64,000 nt of DNA, from contig NC_090321.1 of NCBI RefSeq assembly GCF_040869045.1, forward strand, positions 93,726,603 through 93,790,602, given 5' to 3'. The position numbers were made by a program, and so were the translations under genes. The notes under the pieces were generated by a model. That model did not search any database. It worked only from the letters and a program-made list of their open reading frames with translations, and was not told the origin of the DNA. This stretch comes from Eurosta solidaginis (lineage: Eukaryota; Arthropoda; Insecta; Diptera; Tephritidae). Shown in pieces: positions 54,102 to 64,000 of this stretch; position 1 is the stretch's first letter, and each line of letters starts with the position of its first letter.

Positions 54102-57100
54102 TCAAAAACCAGGACCTATGTTATAAAATAACTCCGTCCTCTTGGCAAATACTAGAAGCTTCCTATGACTTAAGCCACTTGCTGCTTCTAGATCTGACAG
54201 CTGTATCACTTCTAATAGCTGGAGTCTTAGCCTGGCAAGTGCAGAGCACGAGCACAGAACGTGTTCGATCGTTTCCTCCTCCAACCCGCACTTCCTATAT
54301 CTGCTATCACTGACCAAGCCTAATTTAAAGGCATATGACGCCAGAAGGCAGTGTCCAGTCAGAATACCCGTCATGAGTTTACATTCCTCTCTTTTTAATG
54401 GTAGAAGCAACTGTGTTAGTCTAAGGTTGTAAGACCTACACATAATTTTCGACACTTTACAGCCCCGCGCTTGAACCCACGCATTTCCCGCTTGGTCGAT
54501 CATGTGCACCTCTCGCCTTCGCTTATTCTCGACCAATCTAATTGGGACATCTACGGAGCAAGCTTCAAGGGATGCGCTCTTTTTAGCTAGTTTGTCCGCT
54601 TTTTCATTCCCATCTATTCCCAAATGCCCTGGGACCCAATATAGATGTATGATTCTCCATGTTCCGATTCTCTCCACAGACTGCTTACACTCTAACACGC
54701 ATTTAGATGCTGTGCTATGCGAGATTATTGCCTTAATTGCTGCTTGACTGTCAATATAAAAGTTAACACGGTTGCAGCTTAAGCTATTCTCTTCCAGGGT
54801 TTCTACTGCTTTGATTACGGCTAATATTTCCGCTTGAAAAACTCTGCAGTAATCCGGCAGCCTGTAGGATCTGCTTATTTCCGGATCAGCGCAGTATACC
54901 GCAGACCCGACTCCTTCCACTACTTTGGAATCATCGGTGTACACATGTATCGCCTCGTCCGCCATTTGCGTATTCTTACGCCAACCGTCCACCTCTATTG
55001 TGGCCTTAAGATCTCCCTCGAAGCGCAGATAGGGAATCATGTAGTCTGTTCGTCTTGTGATTGATGGCGCTATACTACTATGGCCATATGGTCGGCGCTC
55101 AAGCTGCCCCGAAGCACCGAGCCTGGTTGCGGTCGTTAACGCTTTGTCCTCTGCTACCAGGTCTACAGGTGGGATGTGCAGAATGGCATACAGTGTAGCC
55201 GTCGGGGTTGTTTTCAGGGCTCCCGTAATGCTAAGCATCGATAGTCTGCATACCCCCTCTAATTTTTTGAGGTATGTTGTTTTTTGTGTGGCTTTCCACC
55301 AAAAAAGAACTCCATAGTATAGAATAGGGCTTACAATCGCTGTAAAAACCCAATAGAAAAAGAGAGGGCGATAGGCCACACGTACACCCCAGCATTCTTT
55401 TACATGCATAGAGTGCCGTTGAGGCCTTCTTGGTCCTCTCCTCCACGTTGAGCTTCCACGACAGCTTACTGTCTAGGATGATTCCTAGATATTTTTTGCA
55501 AGGTTTCTCCTGTAAGTTCACCCCTCCTAACTTAGGCCTGGTCCAATTTGGGACCTTGTATCTCTTTGTAAACAAGACCATATCCGTCTTCTCCGCATTG
55601 ACTTTCAACCCAACATTAGATGCCCAGGTATGAATATCCCGAAGCGACCGATCCATAAAAGAACTAATCGTTGGAAGGCACTTTCCACTTATGACAATTG
55701 CAACGTCATCTGCGTAAGCCGTAAGTTTTACAGGTCCCTCATCGAATTGCCAGAGCAGTTGGTTGATGACCAGCGTCCACAGCAGAGGTGATAGCACCCC
55801 TCCCTGCGGCGTGCCCCTGTCCACTGATTTCGTGGCTTGGTACAACCCCAATTGTGATTTAATCTTTCTGCAATTTAACATGCAGCCGATCCATCTAATT
55901 AAGGCAGGATGTACTTTCATGTAATTAAGACCATCCATAATCGCCCTTATTACAGCATTATTGAAAGCCCCGGCAATGTTCAAGAAGACTCCTAGAGCAT
56001 ACTCCTTATATTCCAGGGATTTCTCTATGCTTATTACCACCCTGTGCAATGCGGTGTATACCGACTTGCCTTTGGTGTACGCATGCTGTGTTGTGGAGAG
56101 CAGGTTTTCATCCCCGTTGGACTTTATATACACATCTATCAGCCTCTCAAAGGTTTTGAGCAGAAATGTTATTAAACTAATGTGTCTATAGTCTTTGGGA
56201 TATACGTGACCGATCTTCCCCGCCTTTGGTAGAGAAGCTACACGAGCAGTTCTCCAAGAGTGCGGTACATGATTCAGTCTTATGCACCCATCGAATATTA
56301 TTTTAAGCCATTCCACGACCGCCCTACTTGAGACTTGTAGCATGGCCGGGAATATACCATCTGGGCCCGGCGATTTAAACTTAAAAAACGTCTTCACTGC
56401 CCACTCGATCTTGGTATCGGTCACCAAGCCCGGCTTTAATAGCTCCGTGATCGAAGTGTGAGTGATGTCTGCTGGCTCTTCTAAACCTTCTGCCGATGGG
56501 AAATGTGTATCGAGAAGCACCTCAAAGGATTCCTCACTATTACGTGACCATTCCCCGTTCTCTTTCTTTATTAGTCCCTGGACTATGTTTCCCTTTGCTA
56601 TGACTTTTTTCAACCGTGCTGTTTCGCTGGAGCACTCTATGTCCGGAAGGAAACTTTTCCATGAGTTTCTCTTCGCCCTGGTAATTTCACGCTTGTAGAT
56701 ACTAAGTATATCCCTGTACTCGTCCCGACACGCTTCGCTTGCTTTCCGCGGCCTTTGCGAGCTTAAACATTTCTTTTACCTGTTTTCTTAGAAGACTCAG
56801 CTCATTGCTCCACCATGGCGGGTTTGCTTTTCCTCTGAATCTTCTTAGAGGGCAAGCTTTGTTATACGCAGTCATGAGCGTCCTTGTTAGGAATTCATTC
56901 GACTCCTCCAGTTACAATACATTAGCAACCTCTTTGGGTTGTCCCAGTTTTTTTTTCTACATGTTTCTGGAATTTAGTCCAGTTCGTTGACCTAGGGTTT
57001 CTAAAGGTTCCTCCCTTCTCTACCCTCTTTCAGGGGATGCTGAAGCTGATATGCGCATGGTCGGAGAAGGATGGTCTATCAAGAACCATCCAATCATACC

Positions 57101-57690
57101 TTGATATATCACGCTCGGAGCTCAATGTAATATCCAGAACATTGCTGGATGTTGGACCAATGTATGTAGGGACATTTCCCCTGTTGGCTATCTGCAAATT
57201 GGTTTGCGGGATGTAACAAAATAGAGATTCGCCTCTCTCGTTCGTATCTGCTTCTTCCTACGCATTGTGGTGCGCATTTGCATCTGCGCCTATGACCAAC
57301 CGCCCTTTGCGCCCTTCCTCCTGTACTAGCCTTTTGCACTCCATCGGTGCAACCTCCGCAGCATGGGCCATGTAGCAGGACGCCACGATAAAAGCCTGCT
57401 TATTCTTTTGCTCAACGGCCACCGCTACGAGATCCTCAGTGGTGTAATTAGGCAGCATATATGAATGCAGCTGTTTCCTTCCCGTTAGTACAGCTCGCAC
57501 ACGTCCTTCCGTTTGCGCGTAGTAAACGCCAAACCTGCGCGCGCTAAGTCCAGAAACATTTCCTCCGGATGAGAGCCTCGGCTCCTGGATCAGCGCCACG
57601 TCAAACGAACCCTCCTCAAGGGTTAGGAGGAGTTCGCTCGACGTCACTTTGTTGGAGGTTTATCTGTAGGACTCGCAGCACCATTGGGCT
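54102..57690 (-). pseudogene. LOA-like ORF2: endonuclease, reverse transcriptase, RNase H
   Basis: Endonuclease: FDVALIQEPRL at about 57,600, GADANAHH at 57,270, PSFSDHAHISF at about 57,060. Reverse transcriptase: FKSPGPDGIFPAML at 56,370, AYTKGKSVYTALH at 56,070, [15 protein letters not shown] at 55,815, YADDVAIV at 55,710 (catalytic DD present). RNase H: HVYTDDSK at 54,940 (the usual TDGS Gly is Asp), FQAEILAVIKAVE at 54,820, [12 protein letters not shown] at 54,755, [20 protein letters not shown] at 54,640. A terminal CCHC-like knuckle is at about 54,290. The frames 55,231-56,613 and 54,102-55,409 overlap out of phase, and further breaks lie at 57,640, 57,258 and 56,620-57,000. Confidence 0.9.
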
Positions 57691-57775
57691 GTTTGCCCCC
57701 CTCCAGCACCTTCGTCTTGACGTTGCCGTCCTCCCCTTGCCCTTTTGGTTTAGAGCATTCGAAACCCCCTTCAGC

Positions 57776-59249
57776 CTATCGTGACTGTTGTGCCGGGTGT
57801 TCTTCTGTGCGAGTCACATCACCATTTAGCGGTTGGTCCTCTTCCAGCACGTTCGTGATGACTTCCGGGACCTCCACCCGTCTTTTTCCCCTTAGGCTTT
57901 TGAGGTCCTTTTCGACTTCGCCCACCTCTAGCGTGTTAGGGTTTTTATCCTCGTGACTTCTTTTCCTGAGTCGCATGTAGATTTTGCCAGTGCCAAAGGA
58001 CATTTTGCCAAGCTGCGTGTACAAAATATCCTCCGCCTGCTTGTTTATTTGGAAGATGTAGAACTGACCATCCTCGGTAGGCCGAGATACAGTAAGTACC
58101 TTCCAATCCTGTGTCGGTATGTTCGGATTCTGATTCTACAGAAGTCGCAGTGTATCCTCCGACTTCATCACGCATGGTATCCATACCTTAACTTTTGGTA
58201 CGGTGGGGATTTGCGCTTTATCCACCACCTCAAACCGCGCGTTCGTCCCTTGCCTTTGGAGGTTTGGAATCACTTCCTCCAGCCACCGCAAGCTCGCGAT
58301 GTTGTCGCACGCTATCATCTTCACACCATTATACCACCCCCCCGAATCAAAGGTTGGAAGGGGCTTACTTGGTTGTTCCCGCATCATTTTAAGCATTAAG
58401 CTAATAAGCTCTCTTTCCACAGATCTCCACCTTTCAGTAGTCATTTGTCCGAAAGGACTGCTACGATCAACCAGCGCCACAGTCAGTGACTACTTTGCCA
58501 CATCAGTCATCTTCTCGGGAAAAGCAGGAGTCTTAGTGTTATCTCCCTTTGGCACCTCCGAGAAAGGTGGAGTCTTAGCGTTAACTCCCTTTAGCGCCTC
58601 CGAGAAAGCCGGAGTCTTAGCGTTATCTCCCTTTGGCTTATCTCCTACTTCCGTAGTTGGAACTTCCCTATGACTCGCAGCTTTCGAGGTAGTTGCTACC
58701 TCGCTATTGGAGCCCATCTGTCTTTTCAGCTTTGGGCCTACATTTCTTGTCTCTGCGACTGCCCTGCCTCGCGGCTCTAGGACTGGATCCTTTCTGCCTC
58801 TTGAAAGCAGGCTTGCCGTCTTCCGCCGAACGTTGCCTCTTCATTCTGCCATTCGACGCTTCTTCCTCCTCGTACCGGTTGCAGAACCGACTGTTTCTCG
58901 CAGCAAACCTTTTGAAATGCCTTCGACCTACTTCTACCGCTTCATGGACCCATTCCAAGCGCTCGATCTCTACTTCTGTTGGGTCGACCACTGCTCCCAA
59001 GCGTTGTACAATTCTTAGTGCTGCAAGGTACTGCGAGAGAGCTCTTTTACTTCCTCTGCTCCGTACCCTTCTCCACTCTTCTACTCCGTTTTCATTTGTG
59101 TGCTTCTCCAACACGGAGTTCATTGAATCAGCACTACTCTCGCTCCCCGAGTCCGACGCATCGCTTAATTCGTATTTGTCGTCCTTGGATTGCGACTCAG
59201 TTCTCCTCTTTACATCGTCCTTATTACAATCAGGTAATGAGTCGTTCAT
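57776..59249 (-). pseudogene. LOA-like ORF1 with DUF4780-like domain
   Basis: The likely start is the ATG at 59,249 (MNDSLPDCNK). It is followed by an acidic/serine-rich region and a basic RNA-binding-like stretch (RRHFKRFAARNSR, KRQRSAEDGKPAFKRQKG). After a frameshift at about 58,710, three ~20-residue repeats (..KGDNAKTPAFSE..) lead to a TAG at about 58,489. In the same frame comes LVDRSSPFGQMTTERWRSVE with FDSGGWYNGVKMIACDNIAS, the DUF4780-type domain found in many insect retroelement ORF1 proteins. A second frameshift near 58,140 precedes the tail (TQLGKMSFGTGKIYMRLRKR ... stop at 57,776). ORF1 proteins bind RNA and chaperone the retrotransposition particle. Confidence 0.8.
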
Positions 59250-59647
59250 CTTGGTCGTACGACCACCTGCCCGACAAGGCGGGATCAGCGGTCCAGTATT
59301 ATATACGGGGAAAGAACCGTCCGCCACAGCAGCGCCCCTTACTGTGGTAAGGCCATAAATACTTCCCGAGGTGGCCCGGTATCGGGAAGGCTCCGTTCGA
59401 ATACAGCCGAATTTATCCCCTGGCTGCAAATCGTCCAATAGGCACGGTCCGCATAACACCCTGGATTCGGGGTTGGCAGTTCTTGGTCACCGACATCCCG
59501 CCGCCCTCCTATGAGGCGAAACGGCGTAGATGTTAGTCCTAAACAGCTCCGCCTCATAGTCGGCGCTGTGGAGTTCGGCTAAGCCTTCACACCAACGACA
59601 AGGTGCCTACCCTAGTGAGGGTACAAATGAAAACTTATATAACTTTC

Positions 59648-59880
59648 AGTGGTGTGATGGCAACGTGCTCGGCTACCACATAGAAGGTTCTGTGTTCAAG
59701 GCCCGCGAAAACCAACATCAAAAATACTTTGGAAAAAGCACTTCTAAGCATGGTCGCTCCCCGCATGTGAATTAGTAAACAGTGCTATGTAGATACCGTT
59801 CGGATCGAACATACAAAAATTTTAAGAGAACCTAGGCCTAAATTTCCTCGGCGATATATCTCACCTTGTACTGTTGGGAC
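59648..59880 (+). mobile_element. SINE-like unit, divergent subfamily (copy 1 of the duplication)
   Basis: The head GTGGTGTGATGGCAACGTGC and a weak B box (GTGTTCAAGGCCC) lead to AACCAACATCAAAAATACTT, then a diverged body with CCGTTCGGATCGAACATACA. It is older than the other SINEs. It is followed by an inverted SINE tail at 59,941-60,130. The second copy is at 60,295-60,530. Confidence 0.7.
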
Positions 59881-60294
59881 AATGATTTATTATATATTGG
59901 GTAACTTTTTGGAAATTTTCGACATAGTTATAAATTAAATAAATAAATGCAAGGCGCGATAACCTTCGAAGAAATTTTAGGCTGAGCTTCTTTTCCAATT
60001 TGTGTCGTGCTCCTTGTTAATTGTTCCTGCAAATTGGCCGGACGGGACTTACATACATGTTTTACGCCGACTCCGAATGGCATCTGCTACGCAGATAAGT
60101 TTTCACTGAGAAGCTTTTCCTGGCAGAAACACACTCGACATCCCGCCGCCCTCTTATGAGGCGAAACGGCGTAGATGTTAGTCCTAAACAGCTCCGCCTC
60201 ATAGTCGGCGCTGTAGAGTTCGGCTAAGCCCTCACACCAACGACAAGGTGCCTACTCTAGTGAAGGTACAAATGCAAACTTATATAACTTTCAG

Positions 60295-60530
60295 TGGTGT
60301 GATGGCAACGTGCTCGGCTACCACATAGAAGGTTCTGTATTCAAGGCCCGCGAAAACCAACATCAAAAATACTTTGGAAATAGCACTTCTAAGCATGGTC
60401 GCTCCCCGCATGTGAATTAGTAAACAGTGCTATGTAGATACCGTTCGGATCAAACATACAAAAATTTGAAGAGAACCTAGGCCTAAATTTCCTCGGCGAT
60501 ATATCTCACCTTGTACTGTTGGGACAATGA
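60295..60530 (+). mobile_element. SINE-like unit, divergent subfamily (copy 2 of the duplication)
   Basis: Same structure as the copy at 59,648, with a few substitutions (GTATTCAAGGCCC in the B-box region, GATCAAACATACA in the body). It is followed by an inverted SINE tail at 60,588-60,780. These differences can date the tandem duplication. Confidence 0.7.
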
Positions 60531-60780
60531 TTTATTATATATTGGGTAACTTTTTGAAACTTTTCGACATAGTTATAAATTAAATAAATAAACGCAAGGC
60601 GCGATAACCTTCGAAGAAATTTTAGGCTGAGCTTCTTTTCCAATTTGTGTCGTGCTCATTGCTAATTGTTCCTGCAAATTGGCCGGACGGGACTTACATA
60701 CATGTTTTACGCCGACTCCGAATGGCATCTGCTACGCAGATAAATTTTCACTGAGAAGCTTTTCCTGGCAGAAACACACT

Positions 60781-61484
60781 CGAACCCCGACCCGCTTAGA
60801 AAGTGTGGTAACTCAAAATAAAATAAAAACATACATTCTTAATGTCTAACGCTTCATCAATTTTATCAAGCCCTTGTTTACTTCTACACAGTAAACAGCT
60901 CTTGGCTTTGCTGATGCCAAACTTTTATTTTAGACTTCACTTTAACTCGACATCAAATGTGCGATATTAACTGTAAAAATAAGTTGAATATAAATTTCGG
61001 AACTATAAATTTTTCGAAATTTGGAAAACAAATGGAGAATCCAATCAACTCTGTATCCCATGTGAAATATTAACTGAAAACTATAAATTCCTCAAAGGTT
61101 GGAAATAAATTGAGTGATGTAGGACATCAATTTGAGAGCTATAAATTCCTCGAAACTGGAGAAATATATTTTTGATGTTTGTTGGGACTTATTTCGAATA
61201 CCATTCATTATAAATGAGTGAGTAACTGTGAGTAAAACATTTCCCGCTAATATCGTTGTTTCTTGTTTTTGTTGATTTCGTTCCCATTGCTGATTGGAAA
61301 AGTAACACCTGCATTGATAAATTGTTTCAAAATCACCGCCGTGGCGCGCCAGCCGAGGCGGTAGGAATGGCAGGGCGTCTGGCTGACTGACAGCTGCATA
61401 ACAGTGTATTGGGCAGTATTCGAAAAGGAGGTGGTGAGGATAGTGGCATGTCGGCAGTAACAGCTGCATTAAGTTGATGTTTTT
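60781..61484. other. AT-rich stretch, nothing assigned
   Basis: No coding domain. Phrases of the form AACTATAAATTCCTC recur at about 61,005, 61,078 and 61,138, hinting at a weak tandem repeat of 60-75 bases. Confidence 0.35.
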
Positions 61485-61605
61485 GTTGCCCCATCCAATA
61501 GGCACAACAGAACAAATTGTCATCAATATCCTCCAAGGAAACTTGCTGTTTCAACAGGGGTGGACCATAGTGAGCGCGGAGGGAGCAGGACATACATTGT
61601 GTATG
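61485..61605 (-). pseudogene. Jockey-clade ORF2 C-terminal tail
   Basis: The minus strand encodes SLWSTPVETASFLGG and, after a shift, a DIDDNL-like ending, then GCCTATTGGATGGGGCAACA. The 9,460-9,520 remnant shows the same 3' layout (GATGACAATAAGTGAGTGGT, then CTATTGCATGGGGCGAAGCA), so both derive from one family. The DNA is GC-rich against its flanks. Confidence 0.6.
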
Positions 61606-62063
61606 TCGGTGTTGATTCTGAATAGGTAAGAGTTAAACCTGTTACAGTACTCAGATCGAAGTTGAGTAAGAGTTACGCGCGTTTACCTAGGGAGAGTGGG
61701 TTCCTCTTTTGATAGTTCTGGGTATTTTTCTTTAAGAACAGGAATCGTGGGAAATTCCCGGCATAGACGTACGCAGATTGTTTGTGGATATCACTGAGGA
61801 CCTGCTTGTGCTTTTTTGCTTCATCGTATTTCCTCATAATGACCCCTTAAGCCCCTGCGAGGTGTGGCCTCATCAATCAGATGTCTATTGATATCTACAC
61901 TGCCGTCCATAGCAAAAACAGTAAAGAGTTTTCCACAAATCCTAATGAAAAATGTGGGTATTTACAAATTGGCAGCTGTATCTAGACTTTTTTTATAGGA
62001 AACCAAATGAAACTATAATATGTTTCCTAATCAAAAACAACGTATCTACGCAGACATTGGTTT
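61606..62063. other. Flank, nothing assigned
   Basis: No credible frame, domain or known repeat was noticed on either strand. Confidence 0.25.
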
Positions 62064-62219
62064 TTAAACGGTTTTATTTAGGTTGACTTGACAGGCTGGC
62101 TGGTTGGATGGCTGGCATGTATTTTGTAATTGAAATTTAAGTAACTTCCCGATAATCTACAAGCTTGAAACTTGGAATATAGTTCAGAACCCGGTGACAA
62201 TGCAATAATAAGAAAGAAA

Positions 62220-63180
62220 AAAATTGCCGCTAGGTGGCGCAAGGATCGAGGTATTCACAAAAATCGTATTTGTGATCCGATTTGGCTCATATTTGGAACA
62301 CATAATACATACAAGAATAGAAAGCGACTTATGAAAAAAAAAAAATCACCGCTAGGTGGCGCAAGGATCGATATATTCACAAAAATCATATTTGTTGGCC
62401 GATTTGGCTCATATTTGGAACACATAATACATACAAGAATAGAAGCGACCTATGAAAAAAAATCACCGCTAGGTGGCGCAAGGATCGAGATTTTCACAAA
62501 AATCATATTTGTGGTCCGATTTGGCTCATTTTGGAACACATAATACATACAAAAATAGAAAGCGACTTATGAAAAAAAAATCACCGCTAGGTGACGCAAG
62601 GATCGAGATTTTCACAAAAATCATATTTGTGGTCCGATTTGGCTCATATTTGGAACACATAATACATACAAGAATAGAAGCGACCTATGGAAAAATCGCC
62701 TATAGGTGGCGCAAGGATCAAGATATTCACAAAAATCATATTTGTGGTCCGATTTGGCTCATATTTGGAACACATAATAAATACGAGAATAGAAAGCGAC
62801 CTATGAAAAAAATCGCCGCTAGGTGGCGCAAGGATCGAGATATTCACACAAAAAGTATTTGTGGTCCGATTTGGCTCATATTTGGAACACACAATACATA
62901 CAAGAATAGAAGCGACCTATGGAAAAAATCGCCGATAGGTGGCGCAAGGAACAAGATATTCACAAAAATCATATTTGTGGTCCGATTTGGCTCATATATG
63001 GAACACATAATAAATACGAGAATATAAAGCGACCTATGAAAAAAATCGCCGCTAGGTGGCGCAAGGATCGAGATATTCAAAAAAGTCGTATTTGTGGTCC
63101 GATTTGGTCCATATTTGGAACACATAATACATACATGAAAAGAAAGCGACCTATGATGTCCGATTTGGCTCATATTTGGA
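62220..63180 (+). repeat. ~117-bp satellite array, eight units, partly dimeric
   Basis: TAGGTGGCGCAAGGATCGAG starts recur at 62,231, 62,353, 62,470, 62,588, 62,703, 62,820, 62,937 and 63,053 (spacings 115-122). Units five and seven share variants (ATAGG, AATAAATACGAG) not seen in units six and eight, so the last four form two ~234-bp dimers. Each unit has ATTTGTGGTCCGATTTGGCT and GGAACACATAATACATAC. Confidence 0.95.
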
Positions 63181-63612
63181 AAAAATATTACTACAGTCCG
63201 GTAGAAATGACATCAAAATATCTTGGAGTTGGAGGAGGGACAAGCATACGTGGCGCAGAGTCGAGTAAAGTCTTTGGAAGGATTATGTATTGTGGACTTA
63301 GATTGTAACAAATTGTCAGGAAAGAGTCCGTGTAATAATGAGTCACTAAATTAACTAAATAGAATAAGAAATAATAGGCAATTTAATAAAGACTAAAAAC
63401 TTGAAAATAAGATAATTAAAACAAAATTTTTAAGTTAAACGGTTTACATGAAAACAATACTTATATGAAGTAATAAAAATACTAAAAGCTAGAAAATAAT
63501 TAGGTAGGTCCTCGTTGCTCTGACAATTAAATAAAAGCGTTGGGCGCGTGAAATTTCCAAAAATGTGAGGCGTAGCATAACCTGATTAAGGTTCAGTTGG
63601 TCTTATATATGA

Positions 63613-63948
63613 CTAAATAAAAATAAATGTAAGGCGCGATAACCTCCGAAGAGATCTAAGGCCGAGCTTCTCTTCCAATTTGCGTCGTACTCCTCTTGAT
63701 TTTCCCTACAAATTGGCCGGACGGGACCTACATGTTTTACGCCGACTCCGAACGGCATCTGCAAGGCAGATGAGTTTTCACTGAGAGCTTTTCATGGCAG
63801 AAATACACCCGGAGCGCTTGCCAAACACTGCCGAGGGGCGACCCCGCTTAGAAAAATTTTCTTCTTCAAAAACCTTATTTCTAAAATTTTGATGTTGCTT
63901 TGCCCGGGGTTTGAACCCAGGGCATACGGTGTGGCAGGCGGAGCAATA
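63613..63948 (-). mobile_element. SINE, nearly full length, splitting the TIR element
   Basis: Minus copy running from AAATGTAAGGCGCGATAACC to the middle of the tRNA head (GGTGTGGCAGGCGGAGCA), so the A box is truncated. The B box is intact (GGGTTCAAACCCC on the minus strand). The host TIR element resumes at about 63,960, with AT-rich filler (ATATATACATATATA) at the join. Confidence 0.9.
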
Positions 63949-64000
63949 TATACATATATAACGCTTTTATTTAATTGTCTGATCTATGCCCTAGATTGAT

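Larger units (their letters stand above)
54000..59610 (-). mobile_element. LOA-like non-LTR retrotransposon 2, nearly full length
   Basis: About 5.6 kb on the minus strand: a 5' leader (about 59,610-59,460), ORF1, a short gap, ORF2, and a 3' tail ending AACCTATCTACC at about 54,000. Both ORFs are recognisable from end to end but carry frameshifts. It is a different family from the 45.2-kb element and the source type of the 50.2-kb fragment. Confidence 0.85.
59491..60780. repeat. 645-bp direct tandem duplication
   Basis: Units 59,491-60,135 and 60,136-60,780 are nearly identical. Each holds the 5' leader of the LOA-like element (CGACATCCCGCCGCCCTC..), a plus-strand SINE-like unit (GTGGTGTGATGGCAACGTGC..) and a minus-strand SINE tail (GCAAGGCGCGATAACC..). 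The junction shares CGA with the outer right flank, a microhomology typical of replication slippage or end joining. Confidence 0.92.
62064..64000 (+). mobile_element. TIR element with internal satellite (long copy, runs off the window)
   Basis: It starts TTTAAACGGTTTTATTTAGG. It contains eight ~117-bp units, then a segment matching 43,860-44,080 in reverse (GACATCAAAATATCTTGG .. GGGACAAGCATACGTGGCGC). It re-enters the TIR-like TTAAACGGTTTACATG at 63,437 and continues past the SINE (63,613-63,948) as AACGCTTTTATTTAATTGTC to the window end. No transposase frame; long frames here are by-products of the repeat period (117 = 3 x 39). Confidence 0.75.

Noticed and set aside
54502..59358. Plus-strand frames (up to 221 codons) across the 54-59 kb retroelement
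   Set aside because: They are antisense shadows of the minus-strand ORF1 and ORF2, which carry the recognisable motifs.
61092..61526. 144-codon minus-strand frame as a host gene exon
   Set aside because: Its first part overlaps a Jockey-like 3' tail in another frame and the rest shows no domain. More simply a retroelement remnant.
62172..63308. Long plus- and minus-strand frames (up to 184 codons) with repeated peptide units
   Set aside because: They follow the ~117-bp satellite, whose period is a multiple of three. Frames stay open on both strands simply because the unit lacks stops.

Overview
The window reads as AT-rich nuclear DNA of a higher fly. A tephritid fruit fly such as Bactrocera or a relative is the likeliest source. 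This rests on an intron-rich host gene of the nervy (ETO/MTG8) family, on a dipteran-type set of retroelements (LOA/I-like, R1-like, Jockey-like and RTE/CR1-like non-LTR elements, LTR elements, hAT, mariner and Helitron remnants), and on a tRNA-derived SINE present in about ten copies. The genus is inference. There is no prokaryotic, organellar or CRISPR content.

Host gene. Only one host gene is convincing: nervy (nvy), on the minus strand. Six exons lie between 657 and 2,954. Each has consensus splice sites and matching phase, and together they encode the Q/S/P/A-rich N-terminal region, the TAFH (NHR1) domain, NHR2, NHR3 and a perfect MYND zinc finger (NHR4). A further 97-base exon at 53,718-53,814 has a polypyrimidine-AG acceptor, a GTTAGT donor and the phase (1) needed to join exon 2. 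If it belongs to nervy, the model is 690 codons long including the stop, and nearly all of the window is one 50.8-kb intron.

Intron, region by region (plus coordinates). 4.4-7.6 kb: a TIR element holding a long dispersed repeat, which itself holds a SINE with a perfect 13-bp target duplication. About 9.0-9.5 kb: Jockey-clade 3' end. 12.7-15.4 kb: SINE pieces and a dispersed repeat. 15.8-18.3 kb: Helitron-type 3' end with minisatellite, split by a near-palindromic 0.86-kb element. 18.4-20.9 kb: two SINEs, hAT remnant, solo-LTR-like sequence, mariner remnant. 22.5-31.1 kb: a nested block with a Helitron (TC start, hairpin plus CTAGT end) that contains an LTR followed by a string of small decayed minus-strand ORFs of unknown family; also a SINE and GGGGATTTT minisatellites. 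33.6-35.2 kb: R1-like remnant. 39.1-40.2 kb: RTE/CR1-like remnant. 43.5-44.5 kb: TIR element. 45.2-49.4 kb: LOA-like element (plus strand). 49.8-52.8 kb: SINE, LOA fragment, solo LTR, RNase H fragment.

Upstream of the 97-base exon (54-64 kb): a nearly complete minus-strand LOA-like element (ORF1 with a DUF4780-like domain; ORF2 with endonuclease, reverse transcriptase and RNase H; all frameshifted), a 645-bp tandem duplication, a Jockey-like 3' tail, and a TIR element with eight internal ~117-bp repeats, itself split by a SINE. None of the transposon reading frames is intact, so the load is old or decaying. The least explained piece is the small-ORF LTR element at 23.4-26.7 kb.
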